Shown in pieces: positions 16,039-25,512 of a stretch of DNA of 64,000 bases; the stretch's first letter is position 1, and the number at the start of each line of letters is the position of its first letter. The notes under the pieces were generated by a model that saw only the letters and a program-made list of their open reading frames with translations, was not told the origin of the DNA and made no database searches. Location of the stretch: NCBI GenBank assembly GCA_963747775.1, contig CAVVGT010000008.1, positions 225,296 to 289,295 of the forward strand, given 5' to 3'. The stretch is from JAGVSZ01 sp963747775 (GTDB taxonomy: Bacteria; Pseudomonadota; Gammaproteobacteria; Burkholderiales; SG8-39). A program made the translations under genes and the position numbers.

Positions 16039-18657
16039 ATGGAACAGTTCGCCAAGGAAACGCTTCCGGTCAGCCTCGAAGAGGAGATGCGGCGCTCGTA
16101 CCTCGATTACGCAATGAGCGTGATCGTCGGCCGGGCGCTCCCCGACGTGCGCGACGGTTTGAAGCCGGTGCATCGCCGGGTCCTGTTCGCGATGCAGGAG
16201 GCGAATACCGTCTGGAATCGGGCGTACGTGAAGTGCGCCCGCGTGGTCGGCGAGGTGATGGGGAAGTACCATCCGCACGGCGACACCGCCATCTACGACA
16301 CGCTGGTGCGGATGGCGCAGGACTTCTCGATGCGCTACCCGCTCGTCGACGGCCAAGGCAACTTCGGCTCGGTCGACGGCGACAACCCGGCGGCGATGCG
16401 CTACACGGAGTGCCGGCTCGACCGCATCACTTCGGAGCTGCTCGCCGACATCGATAGCGAGACGGTCGACTTCGTCCCGAACTACGACGGCAAGGAGCAG
16501 GAGCCGACGGTCCTGCCGACGCGGCTGCCGAACCTGCTCGTCAACGGCTCCTCGGGAATCGCGGTCGGGATGGCGACCAACATTCCGCCGCACAACCTCA
16601 GCGAGACGGTCGATGCGTGCCTTGCGCTGCTCGCGCAGCCTGACATTGCGATCGAGGAGCTGATCAAGCTGATGCCCGCGCCCGATTTCCCGACCGCAGG
16701 GTTGATCTACGGGCTCGCCGGCGTGCACGAGGGCTACCGCACCGGTCGGGGACGCGTCGTCATCCGCGCGCGCACTCACTTCGAGGACATCGCCGGCGGC
16801 CAGCGGCAGGCGATCATCGTCGACGAGTTGCCGTACCAGGTGAACAAGCGGGTGCTGCAGGAGAAGATCGCCGAGTACGTGCACGAGAAGCGCATGGAGG
16901 GCATCTCCGACATTCGCGACGAGTCGGACAAGTCCGGGATGCGCGTGGTGATCGAGCTGAAACGCGGTGAGATCCCCGAAGTCGTCCTAAACAACCTCTA
17001 CAAGCAGACCCAGCTTCAGGACAGCTTCGGCATCAACATGGTCGCGCTGCTCGACGGCCAGCCGAAGCTTCTCAATCTGAGGCAGATGCTCGCCGCCTTC
17101 CTCGCGCACCGGCGCGAGGTGGTGACCCGGCGGACGGCCTACGACCTGCGCAAGGCGCGCGAGAAGGCGCACCTGCAGGAAGGCCTCGCGGTCGCGCTGT
17201 CGAACGTCGACGAGATCATCGCGCTCATCAAAGCGGCACGCACTCCGGCCGATGCCAAGCAGGGTCTGATGGGGAAGAGCTGGCCGTCGCAGCTCGTGAC
17301 CGAGATGCTCGAGCGCGCGCCCGAAGGCGCGACCCAACCCGAGGACCTCGGCCCGAGCTTCGGCCTGACCGCGGACGGGTACCGGCTCTCCGATCCCCAG
17401 GCGCAGCGCATCCTCGAGATGCAGCTCCAGCGGCTCACCGGCCTCGAGCAGGAGAAGATCCTCGCCGACTACAAGGAGCTGCTCGAGATCATCTCGGACC
17501 TGCTCGACATCCTGTCCAAGCCGACGCGGATCACCGCGATCATCGGCGAGGAGCTTGCGGCGATCAAGGCGCAGTACGGCGACAAGCGCCGAAGCGAGAT
17601 CGTGCTCAACGCCGAGGACATCGCCGTCGAGGACCTGATCGCGCCTCAGGACGTCGTGGTCACGTTCTCGCACGCGGGCTACATCAAGGCGCAGCCGGTG
17701 GCGGACTACCGCGCACAGCGCCGCGGCGGGCGCGGCAGGCAGGCGGCCTCGATGCGCGAAGACGACTTCATCGAGCGCCTGTTCATCGCGCACACCCACG
17801 ACTACATCTTGTGCTTCTCGAACCGCGGTCAGGTGTACTGGCTCAAGGGCTATGAGGTGCCGGCCGGGACGAGCTCGAGCCGTGGCAAGCCGATCGTCAA
17901 TCTCTTTCCGCTCGCCGAGAACGAGCGGATCAGCGCGGTCCTGCCGGTCAAGACGTTCGACGAGAACCACTTCGTCTTCATGGCGACCGCCAGCGGGACA
18001 GTGAAGAAATCCCCGCTGTCGGATTTTTCGCGGCCGCGCGAAAAAGGGATCATCGCGGTCGACCTGGAGGCAGGCGACTACCTGGTCGGGGCGGCGATCA
18101 CCGACGGGCGCTGCGACGTGATGCTGTTCTCCGACGACGGCAAGGCGGTGCGGTTCGCCGAGGACGACGTGCGCCCGATGGGGCGCGTCGCGCGCGGGGT
18201 GCGCGGGATGAAGCTCGGCGAAGGCGGCCGCGTGATCTCGATGGTGGTCGCCGACGCGGAATCGAAGAGCGTGCTGACTGCGACCGAGAACGGCTACGGC
18301 AAGCGCACCGCGATCGCGGAATACCCGCGCTACGGCCGCGGCACCCAGGGGGTGATCGCGATCCAGACGAGCGAGCGCAACGGCAAGGTGGTGAGCGCCG
18401 CGCTCGTGGACGAGAAGGACGAGATCGTGCTGGTGTCCACCGGCGGTGTCCTGATCCGCACCAAGGTCGACCAGATTCGCGAGATGGGCCGGTCGACGCA
18501 GGGCGTGAGCCTGATCAACCTCGACGCAGGGACCAAGCTCGCCGGCGTCGAGAAGATCGCCGAGCCCGAAGAGGAGAATGGCAACGGGAACGGGAATGGG
18601 CACGGCAACGGCGACGGCGAGAGCGGTCACGAAGACGGTGAAGGGCTTCCAGCGTGA
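16039..18657 (+). CDS. gyrA: DNA gyrase subunit A
   Basis: An 872-residue type II topoisomerase subunit that cuts and rejoins DNA to introduce negative supercoils with GyrB. Residue numbering matches E. coli at the N-terminus: the catalytic Tyr122 is in AAMRYTEC, and the quinolone-determining region reads HPHGDTAIYDT with Thr83 and Asp87. Thr83 is also the wild-type residue in several proteobacteria, so it is not by itself evidence of acquired resistance. The GyrA box QRRGGRGR and the six-bladed C-terminal domain are present (MATASGTVKKSPLSDFSRPR, GYGKRTAIAEYPRYGRGTQG). The tail is an unusual Asn/Gly repeat followed by an acidic end. The stop overlaps the GTG start of serC. Confidence 0.97.
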   Translation: MEQFAKETLPVSLEEEMRRSYLDYAMSVIVGRALPDVRDGLKPVHRRVLFAMQEANTVWNRAYVKCARVVGEVMGKYHPHGDTAIYDTLVRMAQDFSMRYPLVDGQGNFGSVDGDNPAAMRYTECRLDRITSELLADIDSETVDFVPNYDGKEQEPTVLPTRLPNLLVNGSSGIAVGMATNIPPHNLSETVDACLALLAQPDIAIEELIKLMPAPDFPTAGLIYGLAGVHEGYRTGRGRVVIRARTHFEDIAGGQRQAIIVDELPYQVNKRVLQEKIAEYVHEKRMEGISDIRDESDKSGMRVVIELKRGEIPEVVLNNLYKQTQLQDSFGINMVALLDGQPKLLNLRQMLAAFLAHRREVVTRRTAYDLRKAREKAHLQEGLAVALSNVDEIIALIKAARTPADAKQGLMGKSWPSQLVTEMLERAPEGATQPEDLGPSFGLTADGYRLSDPQAQRILEMQLQRLTGLEQEKILADYKELLEIISDLLDILSKPTRITAIIGEELAAIKAQYGDKRRSEIVLNAEDIAVEDLIAPQDVVVTFSHAGYIKAQPVADYRAQRRGGRGRQAASMREDDFIERLFIAHTHDYILCFSNRGQVYWLKGYEVPAGTSSSRGKPIVNLFPLAENERISAVLPVKTFDENHFVFMATASGTVKKSPLSDFSRPREKGIIAVDLEAGDYLVGAAITDGRCDVMLFSDDGKAVRFAEDDVRPMGRVARGVRGMKLGEGGRVISMVVADAESKSVLTATENGYGKRTAIAEYPRYGRGTQGVIAIQTSERNGKVVSAALVDEKDEIVLVSTGGVLIRTKVDQIREMGRSTQGVSLINLDAGTKLAGVEKIAEPEEENGNGNGNGHGNGDGESGHEDGEGLPA

Positions 18658-19733
18658 GAGTGTTCAATTTCAGCGCCGGGCCGGCCGTGCTTCCGGAGGC
18701 GGTCCTCCGGCAGGCGGCCGCCGAAATGCTCGACTGGCACGGGAGCGAGATGTCCGTGATGGAGATGAGCCATCGCGGAAAGGAGTTCATCGCCATCGCG
18801 GAGGAGGCGGAGGCGAGCCTCCGCGACCTGCTGGCGATCCCGGCGAACTACAAGGTCCTGTTCCTGCAGGGCGGTGCGACGCTGCAGTTCGCGATGGTCC
18901 CGATGAACCTGCTGCGCGGGAAAGGCTCGGCCGACTATGTCAACACCGGCGAGTGGTCGAAGAAGGCGATCAAGGAAGCGCAGAACTACTGCAAGGTGAA
19001 CGTCGCCGCATCGGCGGAGGACGGGAACTTCTCTTATGTTCCCGAGCGCGCGCGCTGGAAGCTCGACCCCGATGCCGCGTACGTGCACGTGTGCACCAAC
19101 GAGACGATCGGCGGCGTTGAGTTCTTTTGGGATCCCGACACCGGTGCGGTACCGTTGGTCGCCGACATGTCCTCGCACATCCTGTCGCGCCCGATCGACG
19201 TTGCGAAGTACGGCCTGATCTATGCGGGTGCGCAGAAGAACATCGGTCCCGCCGGCCTGACGATCGTGATCGTTCGCGACGACCTGCTCGGGCACGCGCC
19301 GAAGGGCACGGCCGGCATGCTCGACTACAAGGTCCACGCGGACGCCCAGTCGATGTCGAACACCCCGCCCACTTACGCGATCTACATCGCGGGACTCGTG
19401 TTCAAGTGGCTGAAGCAACTGGGTGGCCTCGAAGCGATGGAGCGCAGGAATGTCGCCAAGGCCCAGTTGCTCTACGACTATCTCGGCGACTCGACGCTAT
19501 TCCGCAGCCCGGTGCGGGAGTCGGACCGGTCGCGCATGAACATACCGTTCACGTTGCGCGACGCGTCGCTGGACGAGGCGTTCTTGAGGGGTGCGGAGGC
19601 GCGCGGGATGGTGCAGCTCAAGGGACACCGCTCGGTCGGGGGCATGCGCGCTTCAATCTACAACGCGATGCCGATCGAAGGCGTGAAGTGCCTCGTCGAT
19701 TACATGAAAGAGTTCGAAGCGCAACATGGCTGA
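18654..19733 (+). CDS. serC: Phosphoserine aminotransferase
   Basis: A 359-residue PLP enzyme making 3-phosphoserine from 3-phosphohydroxypyruvate (and acting in pyridoxal phosphate synthesis). The N-terminal NFSAGPAVLPEAVLRQAAAE and SVMEMSHRGKEF are diagnostic, LFLQGGATLQFAMVPMNLL binds the cofactor phosphate, and the Schiff-base lysine is in LIYAGAQKNIGPAGLTIVIV. Full length. It starts at GTG 18654, overlapping the gyrA stop, so translation is coupled. Serine biosynthesis continues with the serA-type gene 134 bases downstream. Confidence 0.96.
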   Translation: MRVFNFSAGPAVLPEAVLRQAAAEMLDWHGSEMSVMEMSHRGKEFIAIAEEAEASLRDLLAIPANYKVLFLQGGATLQFAMVPMNLLRGKGSADYVNTGEWSKKAIKEAQNYCKVNVAASAEDGNFSYVPERARWKLDPDAAYVHVCTNETIGGVEFFWDPDTGAVPLVADMSSHILSRPIDVAKYGLIYAGAQKNIGPAGLTIVIVRDDLLGHAPKGTAGMLDYKVHADAQSMSNTPPTYAIYIAGLVFKWLKQLGGLEAMERRNVAKAQLLYDYLGDSTLFRSPVRESDRSRMNIPFTLRDASLDEAFLRGAEARGMVQLKGHRSVGGMRASIYNAMPIEGVKCLVDYMKEFEAQHG

Positions 19734-19867
19734 GTGGCCGATGCCGGTCTGCCGGAGACGCGCGCCATCGACGCAGGCACTCGATGGTCAAGCCGTCGCA
19801 TCGGCCGCTGGAATTAGGGATCCGAAAGGGGGCGTGCACCCTTTCGCGCCGCGCGGGCGAACGAACG

Positions 19868-21046
19868 ATGGTTAACCGCTTCGACATCCTCGTGCTGAAC
19901 CAGATCTCGCAGGTCGGTCTGAAGCGGTTGCCGGTGGACCGCTACACGGTCGGCAAGGAGGTCGCGCGGCCGGATGCAATCCTCGTCCGCTCGGCGGACA
20001 TGCACGCGATGACGATCCCGCAGTCGGTGCAAGCCATCGGCCGCGCCGGTGCCGGGACGAACAACATTCCGGTCGCGGAGATGACCAAGCGCGGCGCGCC
20101 GGTCTTCAATGCGCCCGGCGCGAATGCGAACGCGGTCAAGGAGCTCGTCCTCGCGGGCATGCTAATCGCGGCGCGCAACCTCGTACCCGCGGGTCAGTTC
20201 GTCGCCGGCCTGCGCGGCGACGACGAGTCGATTGCGCGGCAGGTCGAGGACGAGAAGAAGCGCTTCGCCGGCGTCGAGCTGCCCGGGCACACGCTCGGCG
20301 TGATCGGGCTCGGCAAGATCGGCAGCCTGGTGGCGGATGCGGCGATCCGGCTCGGCATGAACGTCCTCGGGTATGACCCGGAGATCACCGTGGATGCGGC
20401 CTGGAGTCTGCCCTCGCAGGTGAGGAAGGCCCATTCGATCGAGGAGGTGCTGAAGGGGAGCCACTTCGTCACGCTGCATGTGCCGTTGACGAAAGCGACG
20501 CGCGACCTCTTGAACGCCGAGCGTCTCGCGCAGGTGCGGCCCGGTGCCATCCTGCTCAACTTCTCGCGCGAAGGGATCGTCGACGACCAGGCCGTGGCCG
20601 AGGCGCTCAGCGCGCACCGCTTGAAGACCTATGTCACCGACTTCCCGACGGCACGGCTCGCCGGTCAACCGGGCGTCGTAGCGCTGCCCCACTTGGGCGC
20701 GTCGACGCGGGAAGCCGAGGACAACTCCGCGGTGATGGTCGTGGATCAGGTGCGCGAGTATCTCGAGCACGGGACCATCCGCAACGCGGTGAACTTCCCC
20801 GACGTCGTCATGCAGCGCGAGGCGCCGTTCCGCGTCGCGATCGCCAACGCGAACGTGCCGAACATGCTCGGCCAGATTTCCACGGCCATGGCGCGTGCCG
20901 GCCTGAACATCCACAACATGCTCAACAAATCGAAGGGCGAGATGGCCTACACGCTCGTGGATGTGGACAGCCGCGTCCCGGAGGAGGCCATCGAGACGAT
21001 CCGCCGCATCGACGGCGTGCTGGCGGTGCGCAACCTGCCTTCCTGA
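19868..21046 (+). CDS. serA: D-3-phosphoglycerate dehydrogenase (short form with ACT domain)
   Basis: A 392-residue NAD-dependent 2-hydroxyacid dehydrogenase for the first step of serine synthesis. Visible parts: IGRAGAGTNNIPVAEMTKRG (substrate domain), the NAD-binding GVIGLGKIGSLVADAAIRLG, the catalytic Arg in NFSREGIVDDQAVAEAL, the His in VVALPHLGASTREAEDNSA, and a C-terminal ACT domain (NVPNMLGQISTAMARAGLNI) that would bind serine for feedback control. The usual SRGG is replaced by SREG, as in related short forms. The ATG at 19868 follows an intergenic gap that may hold its own promoter. Placement between serC and pheA puts two serine steps in one transcription unit. Confidence 0.9.
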   Translation: MVNRFDILVLNQISQVGLKRLPVDRYTVGKEVARPDAILVRSADMHAMTIPQSVQAIGRAGAGTNNIPVAEMTKRGAPVFNAPGANANAVKELVLAGMLIAARNLVPAGQFVAGLRGDDESIARQVEDEKKRFAGVELPGHTLGVIGLGKIGSLVADAAIRLGMNVLGYDPEITVDAAWSLPSQVRKAHSIEEVLKGSHFVTLHVPLTKATRDLLNAERLAQVRPGAILLNFSREGIVDDQAVAEALSAHRLKTYVTDFPTARLAGQPGVVALPHLGASTREAEDNSAVMVVDQVREYLEHGTIRNAVNFPDVVMQREAPFRVAIANANVPNMLGQISTAMARAGLNIHNMLNKSKGEMAYTLVDVDSRVPEEAIETIRRIDGVLAVRNLPS

Positions 21047-21053
21047 GCCGGCC

Positions 21054-22136
21054 ATGGACGACGACTCGATCGACAAGGGCATCGCCGAGCGCCGCGCCGG
21101 CATCGACCGGATCGACGGGGAGCTCGTGAAGCTGCTCTCCGAGCGCGCCCGGCTCGCGCAGGAGATCGGCAAGCTCAAGGGCGACGGGCCGGTCTACCGG
21201 CCGGAACGCGAGGCCGAGGTGCTGCGTCGGGCCGCGTCCGAGAACGCCGGTCCGCTCTCGAACGAATCGCTCGGCCGCGTCTTCGCGGAGATCGTCTCGG
21301 CGTGCCGCGCGCTGGAGCAGCGGCTGCGCATCGCCTACCTCGGCCCTTCCGGGACGTTCAGCGAGATGGCGGTCGAGCGGCACTTCGGGCATTCCGTGGA
21401 GGGGGTGCCGCTGCCGTCGATCGACGAAGTGTTCCGCGAGGCGGAGACGGGCGCGACGCAGTTCGCCGTCGTGCCGGTGGAGAACTCGACCGAGGGCGCC
21501 GTGGGGCGCACGCTCGATCTTCTTCTGCAGACGCCGCTCGCGATTTGCGCGGAGGTCGTCCTGCGCGTGCACCAGAACCTGATGGCGAAGCGCGATTCGG
21601 CTGCCGGCGTGACGCGCGTCTACTCGCACGCTCAGTCGCTCGCACAGTGTCACCAGTGGCTCGCCCGGAATCTGCCCAAAGCAGAGCGCGTGCAGGTCAC
21701 CAGCAATGCCGAAGCGGCACGGCTCGCCGCGCAGGAGCCGACCGCGTGCGCGGTCGGTCCCGCGATCGCCGCCGAGCGGTACGGCCTGAACCTGCTCGCG
21801 GAGAACATCGAGGACGCGCCGAACAACCTCACGCGCTTCCTCGTGCTCGGCGGTCTCGAGACGGCACCCACCGGCAAGGACCTCACCTCGCTCGTCTTGT
21901 CCGCTCCCAACCGCCCCGGTGCGGTGCACGCGCTCATCGCGCCGTTCGCGAAGTACGGCGTGAGCATGAGCCGCATTGAGTCGCGGCCGGCGCGCCTCGG
22001 TCGCTGGGAGTACATGTTCTACATCGACGTCGAGGGTCACCAGCGCGACCGCAAGGTGGCGGACGCGCTCGCAGAGTTGAAGGGCCTCGCGCCGTTCCTG
22101 AAGGTCCTCGGCTCCTATCCTGCTGCCGTCCCATGA
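21054..22136 (+). CDS. pheA: Bifunctional chorismate mutase / prephenate dehydratase
   Basis: A 360-residue P-protein making phenylpyruvate from chorismate. An AroQ-type chorismate mutase occupies about residues 5-90 (IDRIDGELVKLLSERARLAQ, YRPEREAEVLRR). The prephenate dehydratase domain follows (IAYLGPSGTFSEMAVERHFG, FAVVPVENSTEGAVGRTLDL with the conserved Thr region). The C-terminal ACT domain, with its ESRP phenylalanine-binding motif (MSRIESRPARLGRWEYMFYI), indicates feedback inhibition by phenylalanine. It starts 7 bases after the serA stop and its own stop overlaps the hisC start, so serA-pheA-hisC form a tight operon. Confidence 0.96.
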   Translation: MDDDSIDKGIAERRAGIDRIDGELVKLLSERARLAQEIGKLKGDGPVYRPEREAEVLRRAASENAGPLSNESLGRVFAEIVSACRALEQRLRIAYLGPSGTFSEMAVERHFGHSVEGVPLPSIDEVFREAETGATQFAVVPVENSTEGAVGRTLDLLLQTPLAICAEVVLRVHQNLMAKRDSAAGVTRVYSHAQSLAQCHQWLARNLPKAERVQVTSNAEAARLAAQEPTACAVGPAIAAERYGLNLLAENIEDAPNNLTRFLVLGGLETAPTGKDLTSLVLSAPNRPGAVHALIAPFAKYGVSMSRIESRPARLGRWEYMFYIDVEGHQRDRKVADALAELKGLAPFLKVLGSYPAAVP

Positions 22137-23278
22137 ACACGCCGGAGCAACCCATGATGCCCGCCGATCCGTGCGAGCGCGCGCCTGCGTACGTCCGCGC
22201 GATTGCGCCCTATCAGCCGGGCAAGCCGATCACCGAGCTCGCCCGGGAGATGGGTCTCGACGAGGCGCGCATCGTCAAGCTCGCCTCGAACGAGAACCCG
22301 CTCGGGGTCTCGCCGCGCGCCCGCGCCGCCATCGAGGCCGCACTGCCGGAGCTCGCGCGCTACCCCGACGCCTTCGACCTCGCCAAGGCGCTGTCGCGCA
22401 AGCTCGGTGTCGCAACGGACCGGATCGTCCTCGGTAACGGCTCTAACGACGTCCTCGAGATGGTGGGCGGGGCGTTCCTCGCGCCGGGCCGCTCGTCGGT
22501 GTATTCGCAGCACGCGTTCGCCGTGTACCCGCTGGCGACGCAATCCCGCGGCGCGCGCGGCATCGTCGTGCCGGCAAAGGCCTACGGCCACGACCTGCCG
22601 GCCATGCTCAAGGCGATCGAGCCCGAGACGCGCGTCGTGTTCATCGCAAACCCGAACAATCCGACCGGCACCCTGCTGACTGGTGCCGAGATCGAAGCAT
22701 TCCTACGCGCGGCGCCGACGGACGTCGTCGTGGTGATCGACGAGGCCTACAACGAGTATTTGCCGGCAGCGGACCGCTACGACAGCCTGCAGTGGCTCGC
22801 GCGGCACCGCAATCTCGTCATCACGCGGACCTTCTCGAAGGCGTACGGACTCGCCGGCCTGCGCGTCGGCTACGCGCTCTGCGATCCCTCGATCGCCGAC
22901 CTGTTGAACCGGGTGCGGCAGCCCTTCAACGTGAACAACCTCGCGCTGGTCGCGGCGATCGCCGCGCTCGACGACGCGCCGTTCCTGCGCGAGAGCCACG
23001 ACCTGAACCTGACCGGACTGGCGCGGCTCACGGACGGATTCGAGCGCCTGGGGCTCGCCTGGATCCCCTCGTTCGCGAATTTCGTCAGCGTCGAGATTCC
23101 CCGCGAGGCGCGCGCGAGCCAGGCGGGCGTCGTGTACCAGAAGCTGCTGCGTGCCGGCGTCATCGTGCGGCCGGTCGCCGGGTACGCGCTCCCGGATCAC
23201 CTGCGCGTGACCGTCGGACTGCCGGAGGAGAACGAGCGCTTCCTCACGGCGCTCGCCGACGCGCTGGGCAGGTCCTGA
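22133..23278 (+). CDS. hisC: Histidinol-phosphate / aromatic aminotransferase
   Basis: A 381-residue class I/II PLP aminotransferase. The N-terminal YVRAIAPYQPGKPITELARE and VKLASNENPLGVSPRAR are HisC signatures. The cofactor is held by GNGSNDVLEMV and FIANPNNPTGTLLTG, and the lysine lies in ITRTFSKAYGLAGLRVGYAL. Its place between pheA and tyrA suggests that in this organism it also transaminates phenylpyruvate or hydroxyphenylpyruvate, as reported for HisC2-type enzymes in this cluster; that role is inferred. The ATG at 22133 overlaps the pheA stop. Confidence 0.93.
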   Translation: MNTPEQPMMPADPCERAPAYVRAIAPYQPGKPITELAREMGLDEARIVKLASNENPLGVSPRARAAIEAALPELARYPDAFDLAKALSRKLGVATDRIVLGNGSNDVLEMVGGAFLAPGRSSVYSQHAFAVYPLATQSRGARGIVVPAKAYGHDLPAMLKAIEPETRVVFIANPNNPTGTLLTGAEIEAFLRAAPTDVVVVIDEAYNEYLPAADRYDSLQWLARHRNLVITRTFSKAYGLAGLRVGYALCDPSIADLLNRVRQPFNVNNLALVAAIAALDDAPFLRESHDLNLTGLARLTDGFERLGLAWIPSFANFVSVEIPREARASQAGVVYQKLLRAGVIVRPVAGYALPDHLRVTVGLPEENERFLTALADALGRS

Positions 23279-23281
23279 CCC

Positions 23282-24172
23282 GTGCAGCGGATCGACACGC
23301 TTGCGGTCATCGGCGTCGGACTGATCGGCGGTTCGTTCGCGCTCGCGCTCAAGGCGGCCGGCGCGGTGGGGCGGGTGATCGGGGTCGGGCGCGATCCCGC
23401 GAACATCCGTCGCGCGCTCGCGCTCGGCGCGATCGACACGGCGCAGCCCGACCCGGGCGCGGCGGTCGACGGCGCGGACTTCGTCCTGATCGCCACGCCG
23501 GTCGGCGCCATGGCGGCGCTCTTCGACCGGATCGCACCGCGCCTCGCACCTGAAGCGGTCGTGACCGACGGCGGCAGCACGAAGTCCGACGTGATCGCCG
23601 CGGCGCGCGCCGCGTTGCGCGCGAAGATTCCCCAGTTCGTGCCGGCGCATCCGGTGGCCGGCTCCGACGAAAGCGGGGTCGCTGCCGCCTCGGCCGGGCT
23701 GTATCGCGGCCGCGAAGTCATCTTGACCCCGCTGCCCGAAAACGGCCCCGCGTCGATCGAGCGCGTGCGCGCGGCGTGGCAGGCGTGCGGCGCGCGCGTG
23801 ACCGCGATGTCGCCGTCGGACCACGACGCCGTACTCGCCGCAGTGAGCCACCTGCCGCACCTGCTCTCCTTCGCGCTCATGCGCGACATCGCGCAGCGCG
23901 CCGACTCGGGGAGTTTCCTCGCCCACGCGGGCAGCGGCTTTCGGGACTTCACCCGTCTCGCCGCGAGCAACGCCGAGATGTGGCGCGACATCTGCGTCGC
24001 GAATCGCGCCGCGCTGCTCGGGGAGCTGCGCCGCTACCAGGACGAGCTCGCGCGCTTCGGCGCCATGCTCGAGCAGGGCGACGCGGAGGGCCTGCAGCGC
24101 GCGCTCGAGGAAGCGCGTGCCGCGCGCCGGGCCTGGAGTGCGCAGCGCGGCGCGCCGGACGGCGCCCGCTGA
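23282..24172 (+). CDS. tyrA: Prephenate (or arogenate) dehydrogenase
   Basis: A 296-residue NAD(P)-dependent enzyme of tyrosine synthesis. The N-terminal Rossmann motif is AVIGVGLIGGSFALALK, with ADFVLIATPVGAM next. The catalytic His lies in FVPAHPVAGSDESGVAAAS, followed by the family motifs LTPLPENGP and HLPHLLSFAL. There is no chorismate mutase domain and no ACT domain, as in other betaproteobacteria. It starts at GTG 23282, three bases after hisC. The stop is 7 bases before the aroA ATG. Confidence 0.94.
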   Translation: MQRIDTLAVIGVGLIGGSFALALKAAGAVGRVIGVGRDPANIRRALALGAIDTAQPDPGAAVDGADFVLIATPVGAMAALFDRIAPRLAPEAVVTDGGSTKSDVIAAARAALRAKIPQFVPAHPVAGSDESGVAAASAGLYRGREVILTPLPENGPASIERVRAAWQACGARVTAMSPSDHDAVLAAVSHLPHLLSFALMRDIAQRADSGSFLAHAGSGFRDFTRLAASNAEMWRDICVANRAALLGELRRYQDELARFGAMLEQGDAEGLQRALEEARAARRAWSAQRGAPDGAR

Positions 24173-24179
24173 CCGCCCG

Positions 24180-25499
24180 ATGGCGCAAGCCGCCGCGCGC
24201 CCGGACCACCTCGATCTCGCGCCCGTCGCGCGCGTCGCCGGCGCGATCACGCTGCCCGGCTCGAAGAGCATCTCCAACCGGACGCTGCTCCTCGCGGCAC
24301 TCGCGGACGGCACGACCGCAATTGCCGGGCTGCTCGACGCCGACGACACGGCGCGCATGCTCGAGGCGCTTCGGATGCTGGGCATCGATTGGGAGGTCAC
24401 CGGCGAGCGCGGCGGCTACCGCGTGCACGGGTGCGCCGGGGTGTTTCCCGTCAAGAACGCCGAGCTGTTCCTCGGGAACGCCGGCACCGCGTTGCGGCCC
24501 CTCACCGCGGTGCTCGCCCTCGCGGGCGGGACGTACCGGCTCGCGGGGGTGGCGCGGATGCACGAACGGCCGATCGGCGACCTCGTCGACGCGCTGCGCG
24601 CGCTCGGTGCCGAGATCCGCTACCTCGGCAAGGACGGCTTCCCGCCGCTCGAGATCCGCCCGGCGCAGCTTGCGCCCGAGCCCGCGGTCGCGGTGCGCGG
24701 CGACGTCTCGAGCCAGTACCTGACCGCGCTCCTGATGGCGCTGCCGCTGGCCGGACGACGCGTTGCGGTGGACGTGACGGGCGAGCTCGTGTCCAAGCCC
24801 TACGTCGAGCTCACGCTCGGCTCGATGCAACGGTTCGGCGTCGCGGTTGAGCGCGAGGGCTGGCGGCGCTTCGTCGTGCCTGCCGGCGCGCGTTACCGCA
24901 GCCCGGGCACGATCCATGTCGAAGGCGACGCGTCGTCGGCGTCCTACTTCCTCGCTGCCGGTGCGATCGGCGGCGGCCCGGTGCGCGTGCAGGGCGTCGG
25001 GCGCGCGAGCGCCCAAGGAGACGTGCGCTTCGTCGAGGTGCTCGAGGCGATGGGCGCGAGCGTAGCGGTGGGCGAGGACTGGGTCGAGGTCCGCGGCGCG
25101 CGCCCGCTGCGCGCGATCGACCTCGACTTGAACCACATCCCGGATGCGGCGATGACCGCGGCGGTCCTCGCACTGTTCGCCGACGGTCCCTCGACGATCC
25201 GCAACATCGCCAACTGGCGGGTCAAGGAGACCGATCGCATCGCCGCGATGGCGGCCGAGCTGGGAAAAGTCGGCGCGGTCGTGGAGGAGGGCGCGGACTT
25301 TCTCCGGATCACTCCGCCGCGCGGGGGGCGCCTCACGCCGAACGCCGTGATTGACACCTATGACGACCACCGGATGGCGATGTGCTTCTCGCTGGTGGCG
25401 CTCGGCGGGGTGCCGGTGCGGATCAACGACCCGGCCTGCGTGAGCAAGACGTTTCCGGATTACTTCCGGGAGCTCGCGCGCCTGACGGCGCGAGCGTGA
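24180..25499 (+). CDS. aroA: 3-phosphoshikimate 1-carboxyvinyltransferase (EPSP synthase)
   Basis: A 439-residue enzyme joining shikimate-3-phosphate and phosphoenolpyruvate in the shikimate pathway. The first signature is ITLPGSKSISNRTLLLAALA; the second is LFLGNAGTALRPLTAVLALA, where the GNAGTA loop with Thr/Ala after it fits the glyphosate-sensitive class I form. RMHERPIGDLVDALRALGAE and the C-terminal IANWRVKETDRIAAMAAEL with YDDHRMAMCFSLVAL complete the active site. The ATG at 24180 is 7 bases after tyrA and immediately ahead of the conserved domain. Confidence 0.96.
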   Translation: MAQAAARPDHLDLAPVARVAGAITLPGSKSISNRTLLLAALADGTTAIAGLLDADDTARMLEALRMLGIDWEVTGERGGYRVHGCAGVFPVKNAELFLGNAGTALRPLTAVLALAGGTYRLAGVARMHERPIGDLVDALRALGAEIRYLGKDGFPPLEIRPAQLAPEPAVAVRGDVSSQYLTALLMALPLAGRRVAVDVTGELVSKPYVELTLGSMQRFGVAVEREGWRRFVVPAGARYRSPGTIHVEGDASSASYFLAAGAIGGGPVRVQGVGRASAQGDVRFVEVLEAMGASVAVGEDWVEVRGARPLRAIDLDLNHIPDAAMTAAVLALFADGPSTIRNIANWRVKETDRIAAMAAELGKVGAVVEEGADFLRITPPRGGRLTPNAVIDTYDDHRMAMCFSLVALGGVPVRINDPACVSKTFPDYFRELARLTARA

Positions 25500-25512
25500 G
25501 CGACAGGCTCGA

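Noticed and set aside
18570..18620. Short tandem repeat, considered as a repeat array
   Set aside because: It is the Asn/Gly-coding tail of gyrA, within the reading frame, not a CRISPR or regulatory repeat. No CRISPR array was seen anywhere.
16987..18630. Open frame of 547 codons antisense to gyrA
   Set aside because: A shadow of codon bias in a high-GC gene; composition is His/Asp/Arg-rich and no ribosome site or family is seen.
20162..21178. Open frame of 338 codons antisense to serA/pheA
   Set aside because: Both genes on the plus strand are clear; the antisense frame has no family similarity.
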